Source: Riptortus pedestris (taxonomy: Eukaryota; Arthropoda; Insecta; Hemiptera; Alydidae). Taken from it: a DNA stretch of 64,000 bases. The notes below the pieces were generated by a model. That model ran no database searches, had not been told where the DNA came from, and saw nothing but the letters and a program-made list of their open reading frames with translations. Positions 19,596 to 31,776 of the stretch are shown here, piece by piece (position 1 is the first letter of the stretch; each line of letters starts with the position of its first letter). The translations under genes and the position numbers were made by a program. The DNA is taken from positions 148,340,001 to 148,404,000 of the forward strand of contig CM032229.1 of NCBI GenBank assembly GCA_019009955.1. Direction: 5' to 3'.

Positions 19596-20338
19596 GTGTA
19601 TATATATAAAAAATTGTAAACTCGGTTTTACATTGATTTTTTTCTCGAAATTTCACGATACTTTTTCATTTCACATGTCATAGACACAATATCTGCATTT
19701 TGTTCAAAGGTGTCTGTTTTTTGTTTGATTATTTGTTACCTTTTCTCACACAACCGGCTGAATCAAATTTTATACTTTTAAAATTGGTATGTGTAATACC
19801 ACTAGCCCAACTTAGACTATAGGCTATATTAATATTATCTGAAAGGAACGGGAGTAGGGGTTATAATAATTCGCCCTGAAATAATAATTCGTGATATTTC
19901 AGTTTCCATTGGTTTTTCGGCAAATATGCATACAATAAAAGTTGATTACCTTTTTTATTTAGAATAACTTTTGTTTTATGCATTTTTTGTATAACAACAT
20001 ATGAAGCAAGTAATTTGCGTAGAAATAGTGATATGCTCAACAATTGTTTCCCATATGGAAGATAAGAGTACTTTCTATGATTATGAATTATATGGTCCAT
20101 TTAATTTTTAAAAAACTACATTCACAGGAGACAGGAAATATAAAAATATTGAGGACAGTGATTCCTTACATAACAAATAAATTTATTATTAACAAATCCA
20201 CAGCAACGACGGGTATAAACCCTAAACACTGGGACGGGAAATGTCAAAATATTGTGCAAAGTAAAGCCTTGCCAAAAAAAATACTATCATCATTCTGCCT
20301 CAAATGAATTCCCGAGCGAAGCCAGGTAACTTAGCTAG
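19596..20338 (+). mobile_element. Non-autonomous Helitron
   Basis: Shares the 5' region (TATATATAAAAAATTG, CTCGAAATTTCACGATAC), the GGTTTTTCGGCAAATATGCA block and the 3' terminus GAGCGAAGCC...TTAGCTAG with the copy at 40978. It ends in CTAG followed by T, as Helitrons do. The 5' end abuts the Tc1 right end, so the exact start is uncertain. Confidence 0.7.
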
Positions 20339-23300
20339 TTGAATATAAAGTGGGAATTTTGAAAAATGTCTCTTGGGATTGATTATTAATATGTGTATGA
20401 CTGAAACCTACAGAAAGGTCAGATACATGCACACTGGGGGTAGTGGGTATGGGTATTATACCCATCTTGCATTAACAAAAACTCATTAAAAATGTTTCAC
20501 TGCACTTAATGGTTGTCTTTGTTATTTAATATATCAGGCTCACTTGAAAGGAATACAAAGTCTAAGCGCTTCACATTTGAGTCAAGGATATTTATCATAA
20601 ATAGAAGCACATTAGATAAAAATGCGTACCTTAGAATCTCGGCATAATTTAAACTGTAAGTTATGGTAGTTCAAAGAAATTTAACAAATAGTTGTTCAGT
20701 TGTTATCTTATACTTCCACGGCTCATGTCACAGTTATCAAGGTCTACTGGTATTAACCATTCCCTTGTATTTTCTATTTATTAATGTTTTGCTAGTCATG
20801 TTAAGAGCTTAATTAGGGTATTTTAACAGAGAAAGAGTCAGCTATACACCACTTAGAACTGTATTCCGTAGAGTTCTCTCTGCTTCCCCAGGGTTTAATT
20901 ACCAATGTTTGGGGATAACAGGTGTCCATAGTTTGTTGCAAGAGTTATTTTGGTCAAAACATTTAACTTAGTCGAATTTTATGTATATATGAATGATGAA
21001 AATGAATTTAAGAATACAAAATCCTCTGAGCAAGAAGTGCACTAAGAAATGCCATTATACATAACTCGAAAGGAACATCAGAAAGGATAGCAAAAGTTCT
21101 CATGAAATGAAGTATAATGACCATTTTTACAACAGGGAGAAAAATAACTTTCCAAGGCAAAAGTCTACATCCTCAGAGCTACCCACATACACTTAGTGTA
21201 AAGGCAGTCAAATAATAAAGTAAAAAAGGCATCTCATTTCCTTTTTCAATGATTAATATCAAATTGATTAAAAATAATGTCAGTATGACCTTCAAAATTA
21301 AGAGATTTACATAACATTACTGATAACATTATAAAAAAATCTCAAAACACAGTAACCCTGAAGATAAGTATTAATTGTAGTATGATAATAAATAGCAAGA
21401 ATTAAGTTATTTAATAAGATTATCTTAACTACAGAAGGAAATAGATGCTACCTAAAAATTGAATACTTCCCGGGAACGTTTCTCAATAGTTATTAAACCT
21501 GTTGAATTAACATATTTGTTTGCATAAATTTGTTTATAGCAAGGATAAACAATGAAAACCATTTAGGCATATTTATCACATTAATTTTTCCCACATTGAG
21601 TTATATAAATAAGAGAGAGTAAAATTATTCTTAATAATAGTGAATTATATTAAAAGTATAGCATATATACATAAAATTGTTATTTTAATGAAATAACTAC
21701 ATTTTTTTTGTTGATTACCATTTTTTTAAGAATTAAGTCAGACATTTAAAATTTAAATAGAACCAGCACTGAAATAATCATTGGATCTGTTATTTTCTAG
21801 CCTTTCTTATTACAGAATCAATTTCTTACCGCTACCATATTCTACTTTATCTTATAATTGTTAACAACTTCTTGAACTCAGAAAACATTCTATTATATTT
21901 TCACTAAAGTCATATTCATGGGCATTGGTTTGAATAAAGCACATATTGGTTCAATGCATGTCAGTTGAAAATAAAATTTTGTTGAAAAGAAGGCCACAAG
22001 TTGTGCAAGCCTTTTCTGTAGAACCTTAAGCAGGCAATACTTTGCTAAATTTGTAATTAAACCAAAATGATTTTTCTTATTGTTAACTAGTTTATAAAGG
22101 ATTCAATGCCAGAATTTCTGAAGGTGGAATACCATGGAATACAATTTGGCAGATAAAAGGTGGACATGAGATTAATTTTTGTAGGAGTACTACAAACATT
22201 TCAAATATGGATTAATTTACCTTCTGCAAAATTGAAGAGGGCCATCCTGCTTCAACAACTTAGGAACTGGAGAGAGTACTTTGGTTACTTTAGAAAACAT
22301 ACTGTACTGATTGGTGACAGGAAGAAACTACAAAGAATTTTAGTCCGAATACTCGCTTACTCCAGAATATATAGACCCAGGTCTTCCGCTCTTCAGTTGA
22401 CCACTCAAATGAGAGCACACGTCACTCCGCTAGTGCGTGAAACAGAAAAGAGATTATGAAATTCAATCGACTTAAAAAACAACAAGAAGGCTACGCCGGT
22501 ATGGTCAGGTTATAGTAGTGGACAGGTTTCATTGTTTGAAACTGTTATCTTCATTAGTCAGTTATTTGTTATGTTATCTGTGATCAACGTTTTAAACTTT
22601 AATAACATATTTGTAAAAAATTGACAGTTATGTGAATAGGCAAAAACATATTCAAAAATGTGTTGTTTAGCAGCATGTGTAATAATGGGGTAAGTAATGA
22701 ATTTATTTTGGGCAAGAATTATTACCTGTCATCCCTTATCAATATGATATTTATGACAATACTTGACAACAGTTTCAATTTTACTAGTGAATACAAGAGA
22801 ATACTACTTGTTGTTCAGTCAGTCATTGCTCTAATTTAAGCAGGGATTTTTTTTTTAATTATCAATTTGTACTATTCCTTTGTCAAAATTAGAGAAAAAT
22901 TATTACCTTAAAAAATATGAATTGTATTATTAATATAAAAATTATGAAGAGTTGTTTTATTATAGTCAGGATAGTATTCTGATCCACTGAAGCTTATTTT
23001 TCAATAGGGTGTATTTGAAATAAAACAAAATACCTAGAGATCGTTTGTGGTTGTCAGACCAAGTAGAACTGCTTGGTCTGACAACCACAAACCTTCCTTC
23101 CTAATGGCACTGCTAATATACTTTTAAAAATACAAATTCATTAGTTCAGCATTCCATCTGTTACTCAACATATTGCAATTGTCCTGTGTGAGCTTATTGC
23201 ATATGTCTGCCACCATGAAGGTTTTGTCCATGTGAGCTTAAAAAGTAAAGATGGTATTGGATCTCCTTACCTTAAACCAGTGGTACATTGAAATTATCAG

Positions 23301-23794
23301 ACAGTAATTTTTTGACTCTACAAGAAGTACTTTCCAGGATCATTTTCATAAATTTAATAAGCTTGCTGGTTATTCCCTAAGTCTCCAAGCACTTTCTCCA
23401 CTCCACACTGTCATATGTCATTTCATGTCATCAAGATTTTGTTCAGGAGAGTGCCAAGATGATCTATTGTCTATTGTCAAACCAAACTCTGTATCCTTTA
23501 ACAATGGACACTAGGCTGTGGGAAGATACTATGCAATAGTAGAAACAAAGTGAACAATAAAGTACAGTATTCCAAAAATACAGTTGACTTTTATGGTCAA
23601 TTATAAAATAGCGCTGTAAAGACTATATCGATTTCTCAGTGCTGTAATGACACTTATAACACCATATCACATTCTTTGCTATATTTATCCTTTTGTAAGA
23701 ACCCCATGAAAACAAGACTTGAAATTTGATTTGAAAGTGAGATTTTTATTGATAGAATAGCTAAAAGAGAACATCACATGAACAAAAAAAAATC
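20339..23794. other. AT-rich stretch, no gene recognised
   Basis: Apart from a perfect hairpin at 23043-23092 I see no coding region or repeat family. If the GOT2 presequence exon lies within a few kb of 17507 it would be here or in the 17.5-18.3 kb gap on the minus strand, but no convincing candidate was found. Confidence 0.3.
23043..23092. repeat. Perfect 21-bp hairpin
   Basis: The arms 23043-23063 and 23072-23092 are exact reverse complements around an 8-base loop (TAGAACTG). No mismatch at all suggests either recent origin or selection. Confidence 0.85.
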
Positions 23795-25415
23795 GTTTCA
23801 TGTTAAATTGAATATCTCCAAAAGGGAAAATGATAATCATGGAAATCTTTTTTTTTGGTTTTAAGACATGTGATCTACCACCTAAAGTAATAAAATGAAT
23901 GGTTATTTGACTCCTTCATTGTTTATTCCAAGTTTAAAATAAATATTTATAAAAATTTAGAAATTTATATGAATTAAAAGAAAATGATAAATACAGGTAA
24001 CTAAAAAGATTGTTACATTACACAGGTTTATTCTAAATGAAATACCGTTTACATTATAGGATTCATCAGTCTAAAATGTACTTTGATATGTACAATTTTT
24101 GCCCCTGAAATGGTTGTTTTGGTCACAATGTTCTTTACAATTTTAAAATATTGTTTAATTTTGTTTCAACACTGGGAATACATTGTTGTGAAAACTGGTA
24201 TCTTCTTTCTGCCATTGTTTCTGGAGATTCCACAGTCATAATAATATGAAGAATGGGTACAGCACATATATCCTTTTTAGGCCAAGAAAATGATACTGAC
24301 GGTCCATGGGGATGAAGGAACTGTATAGTGACATCTTGTTCTTTGGTGTTCACCTCACTCATCATGCCAAAGTACCACAATCTGTCATATTCACGAACAT
24401 CCTGGGCTTAAATCTTCCAATATTACTTACAGTTTGGTTGATTGTTAATTAAATTAAACGTGAGGACTGCTTTTTCATCAATAGAATTTCTTTGAGCCTC
24501 AATGGTTCCTGAGTCATCTATTGGCTGAATGTTGTGAAATGATCTTGTCCCTGGATGAGTTTGAACATCTTTGAAGTGACCTTCCAAAGCAGGGCGAATT
24601 AATTCAATTGTTTCTTCAGATATGAGGAAAATCGGACTTTTTCAATTCTGGTTTTGCAAAAGTCAAACAGTTCAGTCACTGATATTATTTTATTTTCTAA
24701 GGGTCTTTTTAACTTTCCTTCTGAGTTAATCGATTCGCTGTACCCTCAATTCCATCACACCCGGGTCCGAATTTCAAAATCTTTCTTATGTAGGCATAGA
24801 TTTATAAAATTGTACTAATTTTAGTACTGAGCAGCACACCCATCACTGAAGTAATGAACTATTTTAAAGTGAGGGCGGAGTTCTTTCAAAACACGATAGC
24901 AGATTTTTGTGATTTCATACACCAAACTTACATTGTGTATGAGGTCATCAGATATAATGCAAAGGGATAGGACAAGATTTTTCTCAGTTGCATCTTTGCA
25001 GTGTATGATGATAGGAAGCATGGTGCAAGAATTTGAAGTCCAGTGGTATCCTTGGGCTTCCCAAAATAGCAATTTTAGGGTAAGAATTGTACATATCAAA
25101 GTACATTTTAAACTGATGAATCCTATAATGTAAACAGTCTTTCATTTAGAATAAACCTGTGTAATGTAGTTACATTACACAGGTTTATTCTAAATGAAAT
25201 ACATTAAATTCTAAATGAAAAATATTATTCTAAATGAAAAATATTAAATTTTTATAAATATTTATTTTAAACTTGGAATAAACAATAAAGGAGTCAAATA
25301 ACCATTCAGTTTATTACTTTAGGTGGTAGATCACATGTCTTAGAACCAAAACAAAAAAAAAAGATTTCCATGATTATCCTTTTCCCTTTTGGAGATATTC
25401 AATTTAACGTGAAAC
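23795..25415 (-). mobile_element. DNA element with ~300-bp terminal inverted repeats
   Basis: The left arm 23795-24100 and the right arm 25085-25415 are inverted repeats of each other (outer end GTTTCATGTTAAATTGAATA; inner part TACTTTGATATGTACAATT). Within the right arm a 28-bp perfect palindrome occurs (25141-25168 and 25171-25198). The 1 kb between the arms reads, on the minus strand, as a decayed ORF. Length and termini fit a cut-and-paste transposon with very long TIRs. The superfamily was not determined and no convincing target duplication was found. Confidence 0.7.
24135..25099 (-). pseudogene. Decayed element-encoded protein, family not assigned
   Basis: From the right: ICYRVLKELRPHFKIVHYFS, DGCAAQY, then TAA where an AAA codon would give QYKN, followed by YNFINLCLHKKDFEI and further stops. 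After a gap comes VTIQFLHPHGPSVSFSWPKK with ICAVPILHII. The combination SDGxAxQYKN ... NFINL ... FLHPHGP ... W resembles uncharacterised repetitive proteins that I recall from arthropod and cnidarian genomes. A transposase-like role is inferred only from its position between TIRs. Several stops and frame breaks make it non-functional. Confidence 0.5.
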
Positions 25416-25514
25416 TATGTACTTGCATTCAGAAAAACTCAAATGGTAAAATATCCAGTGGGGTGTTGATCAAATAAAAATCATGTAGTTTAAAACTTTA
25501 AATATTAAATTAAG

Positions 25515-26306
25515 ACGCACGCTACACCGAAAATATTTGCACATATCTCACATAGTTAAGGTTCAACGAAAACAATATTTGGTATTTAAGCTTTGAATAA
25601 AATGTTTCATGATAAATGATATAATAGATTATTGTTGGGGGCTCAGGCTGGCTGTAGGAGTTAAGGTGTTGGTCTTAATCTCATATGGAACCTTAGAGTG
25701 GCGGGTTCGATTCCCACCCTGGGCAGTAGAAATTTATTTAGTGAAGGACTCATTAAATAAATTCCTAAGTCCCACCCTGGCTAGAAAAGGGTGGTGGTTC
25801 CCTGTAGATAAACCGTCCCGATTAGCCAAAGTACCATAAAGTGGACGTAAATAAATAAATTAAAAAAAGATTATTGTTAATATAGCACAATTAAGAGTGG
25901 GGGTTTACTCAAGACTTAAATTTAAAAAATGCAAAAATCTCCGTTAATATTTAAGGCAGTGAAAAGTATGTAAAATAATTTGTATAGAAGATTAAATTTA
26001 TGATCTAACCTTTAATAACGAAGAAATTTCGAATTTTTAAAATTACTCCTCTAAACTCCGCCCCCCTCCGGCTGGTCCGACTTCATTCATAAACGAACTT
26101 GATCTATAATTTTACATAAGACGTTTAAATATCGAGTTTGGTAACGATCAATCAAAAATTGCGATCGCCAGAGCGCTATGACACAAATATATGTCTATAT
26201 ATATATATGTAATTTTGAACGGACCTCATTTTCGTCTTGAGTAGGATGCGGAGGCATTTTTGAAACTCGCGTCATTGCTTATTTTAAGAGAAATCTGCTA
26301 AAATAC
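25515..26306 (+). mobile_element. (TA)-core element, type B, with nested SINE
   Basis: Type B 5' module (ACATATCTCACATAGTTAAG, AACAATATTTGGTATTTAAG) interrupted by a SINE at 25637-25867. The core then follows (TTGGTAACGATCAATCAAAA), a short (TA)n at 26202-26208, AATTTTGAACGGACCTCATT and the end GAAATCTGCTAAAA. The terminal palindrome is damaged (TATTTTAAGAGAAATC). Confidence 0.7.
25637..25867 (+). repeat. tRNA-derived SINE, best-preserved copy, with target duplication
   Basis: Head GGGGGCTCAGGCTGGCTGTA, an A-box-like region TGGCTGTAGGAGTTAAGG and B box GGTTCGATTCCCACCC, as in RNA polymerase III-transcribed tRNA-derived SINEs. The unique body has TTTATTTAGTGAAGGACTCA and CCTGGCTAGAAAAGGGTGG, and the tail is AAATAAATAAATTAAAAAAA. 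It is flanked by the 11-bp direct repeat AGATTATTGTT (25626-25636, 25868-25878), a typical L1/RTE-type target-site duplication. At least seven other copies lie in this window. Confidence 0.85.
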
Positions 26307-26461
26307 AAATATCTCTGTTAATATACGTTAGAGGAACAGTGTTCAGAACAAAAATTGTAGCATACTTGGGTGCTACATATCATATTGTAGTAGATTTGGG
26401 TGCTCTCAGATAAGAGTTAGAAGCTAACTCAGAATAGAAGTCGGGACGATGCGTGTACTTC

Positions 26462-26555
26462 AGCTATTGAGGTCGTACTCATGACGCGATTTTCGAAAAT
26501 TTTCTTCAAATGTCCATCGATTCTACCCAGTAGATAACGAAATTGAGATCCATTC

Positions 26556-26611
<56 letters not shown>

Positions 26612-27057
26612 CTGTTAACGCTCTAGCGGTCGCAATTTTTGTTTGGTCATTATCAAACTCGATATTTAAACGTCTTATGCAAAAACACAGATCAAGTTCG
26701 TTAATGGCTGAAATCGGCCCAGTGGGAGTGGGGGGGGGGGTTAGCGGGGGATTTTCGAAAATTCGGAATATCTCCGTTACCATAAGCCGGATCAAAAATT
26801 TGTATAGAGCCAATCTTATTGTAAATTCAATTTACTATAAATATTAGTCTATACATTTCTTCTCTGTATTGAATATTAACCGAGATATTTGCATTTTTAT
26901 TAAATTTGGGCCGTAACGGAGTACTGAGTTTCCCGCCAAAAGCTAGTTCGGCCCTTTGCCGTAACTGTTCGGCTTTCGTATGGAGTTATCGCTATTGTAT
27001 AACTTCACGTGGGAAATCTGCTTGGTTTACGCAGCCCCTGCGTGACGGACTTTTTTT
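26462..27057 (-). mobile_element. (TA)-core element, type A, terminal palindrome missing
   Basis: Starts at CAGCTATTGAGGTCGTACTC, so the palindromic end is lost. It has (TA)n at about 26563-26606, GGTCGCAATTTTTGTTTGGT, and ends AAATCTGCTTGGTTTACGCA...GTGACGGAC followed by nine T. Confidence 0.8.
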
Positions 27058-27139
27058 TTAGCATGATCCACTAAGAAAGTCCGTATCCATGATATACACC
27101 TTAGGAAGGAGGCTGGCTTTGGTTACACCTTTCCAATAA

Positions 27140-27425
27140 TAGTGACAATGAGGCGGAAGTGGGTAGGGCATATAATTCGAAGAAAGGACGGATGGGCAAA
27201 AAGGATACTAGATTAGTGCCCTAGAAATTCTGCAAGACCCAGAGGGCGACCTAAGCAGAGATAGGAGAATATATTTTTCAAGGCCTGCGGAGTTTCTACC
27301 TTGATGAGAATTGCTGAAGAAAGGGTTGTGCGAGAGCGACTCCAACAATTAGAGATCCATTTCAATCTCTGGCTAAGAGAGGAGCAGAAAGATACTCAAC
27401 AAAATATATTCGACTGGACCTGAGT
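27140..27425 (+). mobile_element. RTE-like LINE Pol C-terminal fragment
   Basis: Reads MRRKWVGHIIRRKDGWAKRI, stop, CPRNSARPRGRPKQR, stop, then GVSTLMRIAEERVVRERLQQ. This is the conserved tail of endonuclease/reverse-transcriptase LINE ORF2 (WxGHxxRR ... RGRPxxRW). In-frame stops show it is dead. Confidence 0.7.
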
Positions 27426-27689
27426 ATGATAAGTCGAACCCCAAAATTTCAGCTCTGTATATTGTATGTATGGCATGTATTTTTAAATATGTATCTTGAA
27501 TGTATTTCAATATTAAATATCTTATTAATTTTTATGTAATTCTTACTAGCACAATAAACGTTATTCTATTTTTTAATAACGGGGATATTTTTGTTGTCCC
27601 TTTTCCCCACTTCTAGCCCAACAAAAACATACGTTGTATTCAGGCTTGAAATAAGATTATTCTTACTATATTCCTAATATTTTGAACAT

Positions 27690-27965
27690 CAGACGTATCC
27701 AGACTTTCCAATCCAAATTCCTGCGCACCATAGTAGATGATCCATTTATATCACCAACCACACCCTCCATAAAGATCTTAATATCCCATTTGTAAAGGAC
27801 CTAGTTCCCCTAAGATTCTGAAAATTCCACAGCAGGCTATTCTAGTCATCCTATCCAAAAGTCCTAGCCCTTTCTAGTACCACTCATCCTTATTCCCTTC
27901 CGCGGTGCCTCAAGATACAATGGCCCAGAGATCTCCTATAGAAGTGTAAAGTGAAGTGATAGCAG
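27690..27965 (+). mobile_element. Jockey-like LINE Pol C-terminal fragment
   Basis: Reads QTFQSKFLRTIVDDPF and, one frame over, ITNHTLHKDLNIPFVKD. This is the conserved end of Jockey ORF2 (FQxKxLRxI ... YVxNxTxHxDLxIPxVxD). A frameshift separates the two parts. The rest is too decayed to read. Confidence 0.65.
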
Positions 27966-28194
27966 TGGCTATTTTCTTATCAAGTGCCATTCCTCCTTAG
28001 CTCTTGACTTCCTTGCCTGGCAGGGAGAGGCTGGCTCCTCTCATTGTGGTGAAGGGGTGTGGCTTCCGCGAGCCGACGCATGGTAAAGGAGAAATTTCGA
28101 AAAAAAACCCCGATTAATTAACGAACTTGATCTTTCATTTTACATAAAACGAATAAATATCGACGTTGGGAACTAGAGCAATATGGTAAAAAGA

Positions 28195-28673
28195 AAGTCC
28201 GTCACGCAGGGGCTACGTTAACTAAGCAGATTTGCCACTTGCGTCACGTATTTGCATTTATCTCAAAACTTAAAAGTTCAATGAAAACAATATTTGGTAT
28301 TTAAGCATCAAATAAAGTGCTTCATAATATAATAGAATATTGAAAATATGAGATGAGTAGGAGTGGGGCTTTACTGAAGACCGAAAACTAAAAAATGCAA
28401 ATATCTCAGTAAATAATCAAGATAGTGATAAATGTAATGAACAACATTTATAGAACATTACATTTGCAATAAGATTGGTTCTATACAATTTTTCGATCCG
28501 ACGCATAATAACGGAGATATTAAGAATTTTCGAAATTCTCCCCCTCTAAACCCCCCTCCCCCTGGTCCGATTTCAGCCATTAACGAACTTGATCTTTCGT
28601 TTTGTATAAAACGATTATATATCAAGTTTGGTAATGATAAGACAAAAATTGAAACCGCTAGTGCGGTAACAGA

Positions 28674-28743
<70 letters not shown>

Positions 28744-28830
28744 CAGTTTTGAATGGACCTCATTTTCGTCATCATCTCGTCATGAGTACAACCTCAATAG
28801 CTGATTTCCCTTGAGGGAAATATGCTAAAA
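28195..28830 (+). mobile_element. (TA)-core element, type B, near full length
   Basis: Start GTCCGTCACGCAGGGGCTAC, type B module with TTTGGTATTTAAGCATCAAA and TGAGATGAGTAGGAGTGGGG, core, (TA)n at about 28679-28736, then CTGATTTCCCTTGAGGGAAA and TATGCTAAAA. The region 28090-28180 just before it is a scrap of another copy's core. Confidence 0.8.
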
Positions 28831-29010
28831 ATGCCAATATCTTCGTTAGTGTTCGTGTTCAAGAAAAAATGTAAATAATAAAAATTGGAGAAAAATAAAT
28901 TTGAAGTAGGATTCATCTTATAACTTTTTCGAACCGACTCAATAACGGAGATATATCCAACTTTAGATTCTCACTCCACTCTAAACCCGTCTGGCCAAAT
29001 AAAGAGCTAA
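28831..29010 (+). mobile_element. (TA)-core element, internal remnant
   Basis: ATATCTTCGTTAGTGTTCG, TTTTTCGAACCGACTCAATA and ACGGAGATATATCC correspond to the core of the family, strongly diverged and without ends. Confidence 0.45.
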
Positions 29011-29209
29011 TATTCACTTACATTCATACTTTTCCTAGTAGGTGAAATTAGAAATAAGTTTTTTCTTGTCGGCAAATTTTACCGCAGTGCTTTTGAGATG
29101 AATGCACTGCCAAAATAAACGTGCGTATTACTGCAATGTGAGAATCTATGAATTCTTTTCAAAATGATATTCGTAGCGTGTGTGAATGAACACAATGATA
29201 GTAGAGCTG

Positions 29210-29490
29210 AAGTTGATAGAAGAATAGATCTTGATAAACAAGCCTTCCGGATTAATAGAAGCGTTTTAACTTATAAGCATGGACACCAAAGAAATGTTTG
29301 CTAAGTTTTTTCTATGGAGTGTACTGCTTTACGGGAGCGAAAATTGGACTCTCCAAAAAAGAGCATGCAATAGGTTGGAAGCAATGGAAATGTGGACCTG
29401 GCGTAGAATCACTAGAACAAGTTGGACTAAAAAAGATAATCCAACATTGAAGTTCTAAATGAGATGAGAACAAAAGTCTTATCAAGGCAA
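29210..29490 (+). mobile_element. RTE-like LINE fragment, left part
   Basis: Reads FLWSVLLYGSENWTLQKRAC, NRLEAMEMWTWRRITRTSWT, then a stop: the conserved region following the RT palm of RTE-like LINE ORF2. The (TA)-core element at 29491-30105 interrupts it. Confidence 0.7.
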
Positions 29491-30105
29491 TGGAAAAAAG
29501 TCCGTCACGCAGGGGCTGCGTAAACTAAGCAGATTTCCCACGTGAAGCTTTACAATAGAGAAATCCGCCTAATAACAGCTGTAGTGGGAAGGGATCTCTA
29601 AACCTATTCACGAGTGACGAATAGTTCTGGAAACGGCCACCAGAGCTCTTGGCGGAGAGTCCGGAACATGGGGTTCCGTCGACCACACACACAATACAAA
29701 TGCAAATATCTCGGTTAATATTCAAGATACAGAATAAATGTATAGAACAATATTTATAGTACATTTAATTTACAATAAGATTGATTCTATACAATTTTTC
29801 GATCCGACGCATAATAACGGAGATATTTTGAATTTTCAAAAATCCCCCCTCCCACTGGTCCGATTTCAGCCATTAACGAACTTGATCTTTCTTTTTACGT
29901 AACGCTTAAATATGAAGTTTGGTAACGATCAAACAAAAATTGTGATCGCTAGAGCGTTAACAGACAAATATATATATATAAAATTTAGAACGGACCTCAT
30001 TTTCGTCATCGACTAAGTAGGATAGATGGACATTTGACTTTTTCGAAAACCGCGTCATGAGTACAGCCTCAATAGATGATTTTAATTAAGGGAAATCTGC
30101 TAAAA
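29491..30105 (+). mobile_element. (TA)-core element, type C, inside a LINE
   Basis: Start AAAAAAGTCCGTCACGCAGG. The type C module has CCGCCTAATAACAGCTGTAG and GAACATGGGGTTCCGTCGAC. The (TA)n is only about 12 bases (29969-29980). It ends AATTAAGGGAAATCTGCTAAAA with a damaged palindrome. Its 5' half is nearly identical to the copy at 31011. Confidence 0.8.
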
Positions 30106-30262
30106 GGAGAGTGAACTTCTTGGGTATACCATTAGCCACAACGACTTCATTGCACATATACTTGAAGATAAGGTTCTTGGGCGTAGGGGAAGTGGAAGGC
30201 CTAAAAAATCCTATTTTGAAGACATCAAACGCCTTATGGATTTCGGTGAGAATTGTAATATG
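30106..30262 (+). mobile_element. RTE-like LINE fragment, right part
   Basis: Continues the LINE of 29210-29490: VNFLGHTISHNDFIAHILED, KVLGRRGSGRPKKSYFEDIK. The next (TA)-core element starts immediately after it. Confidence 0.7.
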
Positions 30263-31493
30263 AGAAGTCCGTCACGCAGGGGCTGCGTTAACTAAGCATA
30301 TTTCCCTCGTGAAGTTTAACAATAGATAAATCTACATTCCGGTAACAGAACACCACAGTGAATATTAAGTGAATAAATAAAAACGATAATAAGAAACCTC
30401 CCGACGGAAAGCATCTGAAATGTAAACAAACAGTTCTGCCAACTTCTTACTGGAAAGAAAAACAATTACTGTGATATATCTGAATATATCGTATTAATTT
30501 GATTGAAAACTATTTATTATATCTAGTATTGTAATTTACAATGAATTAGAATATTTTTTATCTCAATCAATCAAATTTGAGTAGTCCAAAAACTTAAGAA
30601 GGGGTCACCAGAACATATTTGCATGTATCTCATAATAAATGTTCTTGAAAACAATATTTGGTATTTAAGCTTCGAGTGATGTGGTTTATTACATAACCGA
30701 GTATTGTTTATGTAACATAAGTAGAAGTGGGGGTTTGCTGAAGGCTGAAAACTGAAAAATTCAAATCTGTCGGTTAATATTCAAGATAGCGAATACATGT
30801 GTATAACAGTATTTATAGTACATTTAATTTGCTATAAGATTGATTCTATAAATTTTTTCGATCCGACGTATAGTAACTGAGATTTTTAGAGTTTTCAAAA
30901 TTCTCCCCTCCTAAACCCCCCCTCTCCTTGGTCCGATTTCAGCCGTTAACGAATTCGATCTTTCTTTTTACATAAAACGACTAAATCTCGTGTTTGGTGA
31001 CGATTAAATAAAAGTCCGTCACGCAGGGGCTGCGTAAACTAAGCAGATTTCCCACGTGAAGCTTTACAATAGAGAAATCCGCCTAATAACAGCTGTAGTA
31101 GGAAGGGATCTCTAAACCTATTCACGAGTGACGAATAGTTCTGGAAACGGCCACCAGAGCTCTCGGCGGAGAGTCCGGAACATGGGGTTCCGTCGACCAC
31201 ACACAGAATACAAATGCAAATATCTCGGTTAATATTCAAGATAAAGAATAAATGTATAGAACAATATTTATAGTACATTTAATTTACAATAAGATTGATT
31301 CTATACAATTTTTCGATCCGACGCATAATAACGGAGATATTTCGAATTTTCAAAAATCCCCCACTCTAAACCCCCTCTCCCTCTGGTCCGATTTCAGCCA
31401 TTAACGAACTTGATCTCTCTTTTTACGTAAAACGCTTAAATAAGAAGTTTGGTAACGATCAAACAAAAATCACGACCGCTAGAGCGTTAACAG

Positions 31494-31567
<74 letters not shown>

Positions 31568-31720
31568 GAACGGACCTCATTTTCGTCATCTCCTGGGTAG
31601 GATCGATGGACATTTGAAGAAAGTTTTCGAAAATCGCGTCATGAGTACGACCTCAATAGCTGATTTCCCTAAGGGGAAATCTGCTAAAAATTGCGACAGC
31701 CAGAGTGGTAACAGAGAAGT

Positions 31721-31776
<56 letters not shown>

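Noticed and set aside
22160..22459. 99-codon plus-strand ORF
   Set aside because: No recognisable domain, no neighbouring exon signals, and base composition like the surrounding non-coding DNA.
29525..29764. 79-codon minus-strand ORF repeated at 31039-31278 with near-identical protein
   Set aside because: The similarity is due to two type C copies of the same non-coding element; the frame is broken in other copies (33252, 38332), so there is no sign of protein-level selection.
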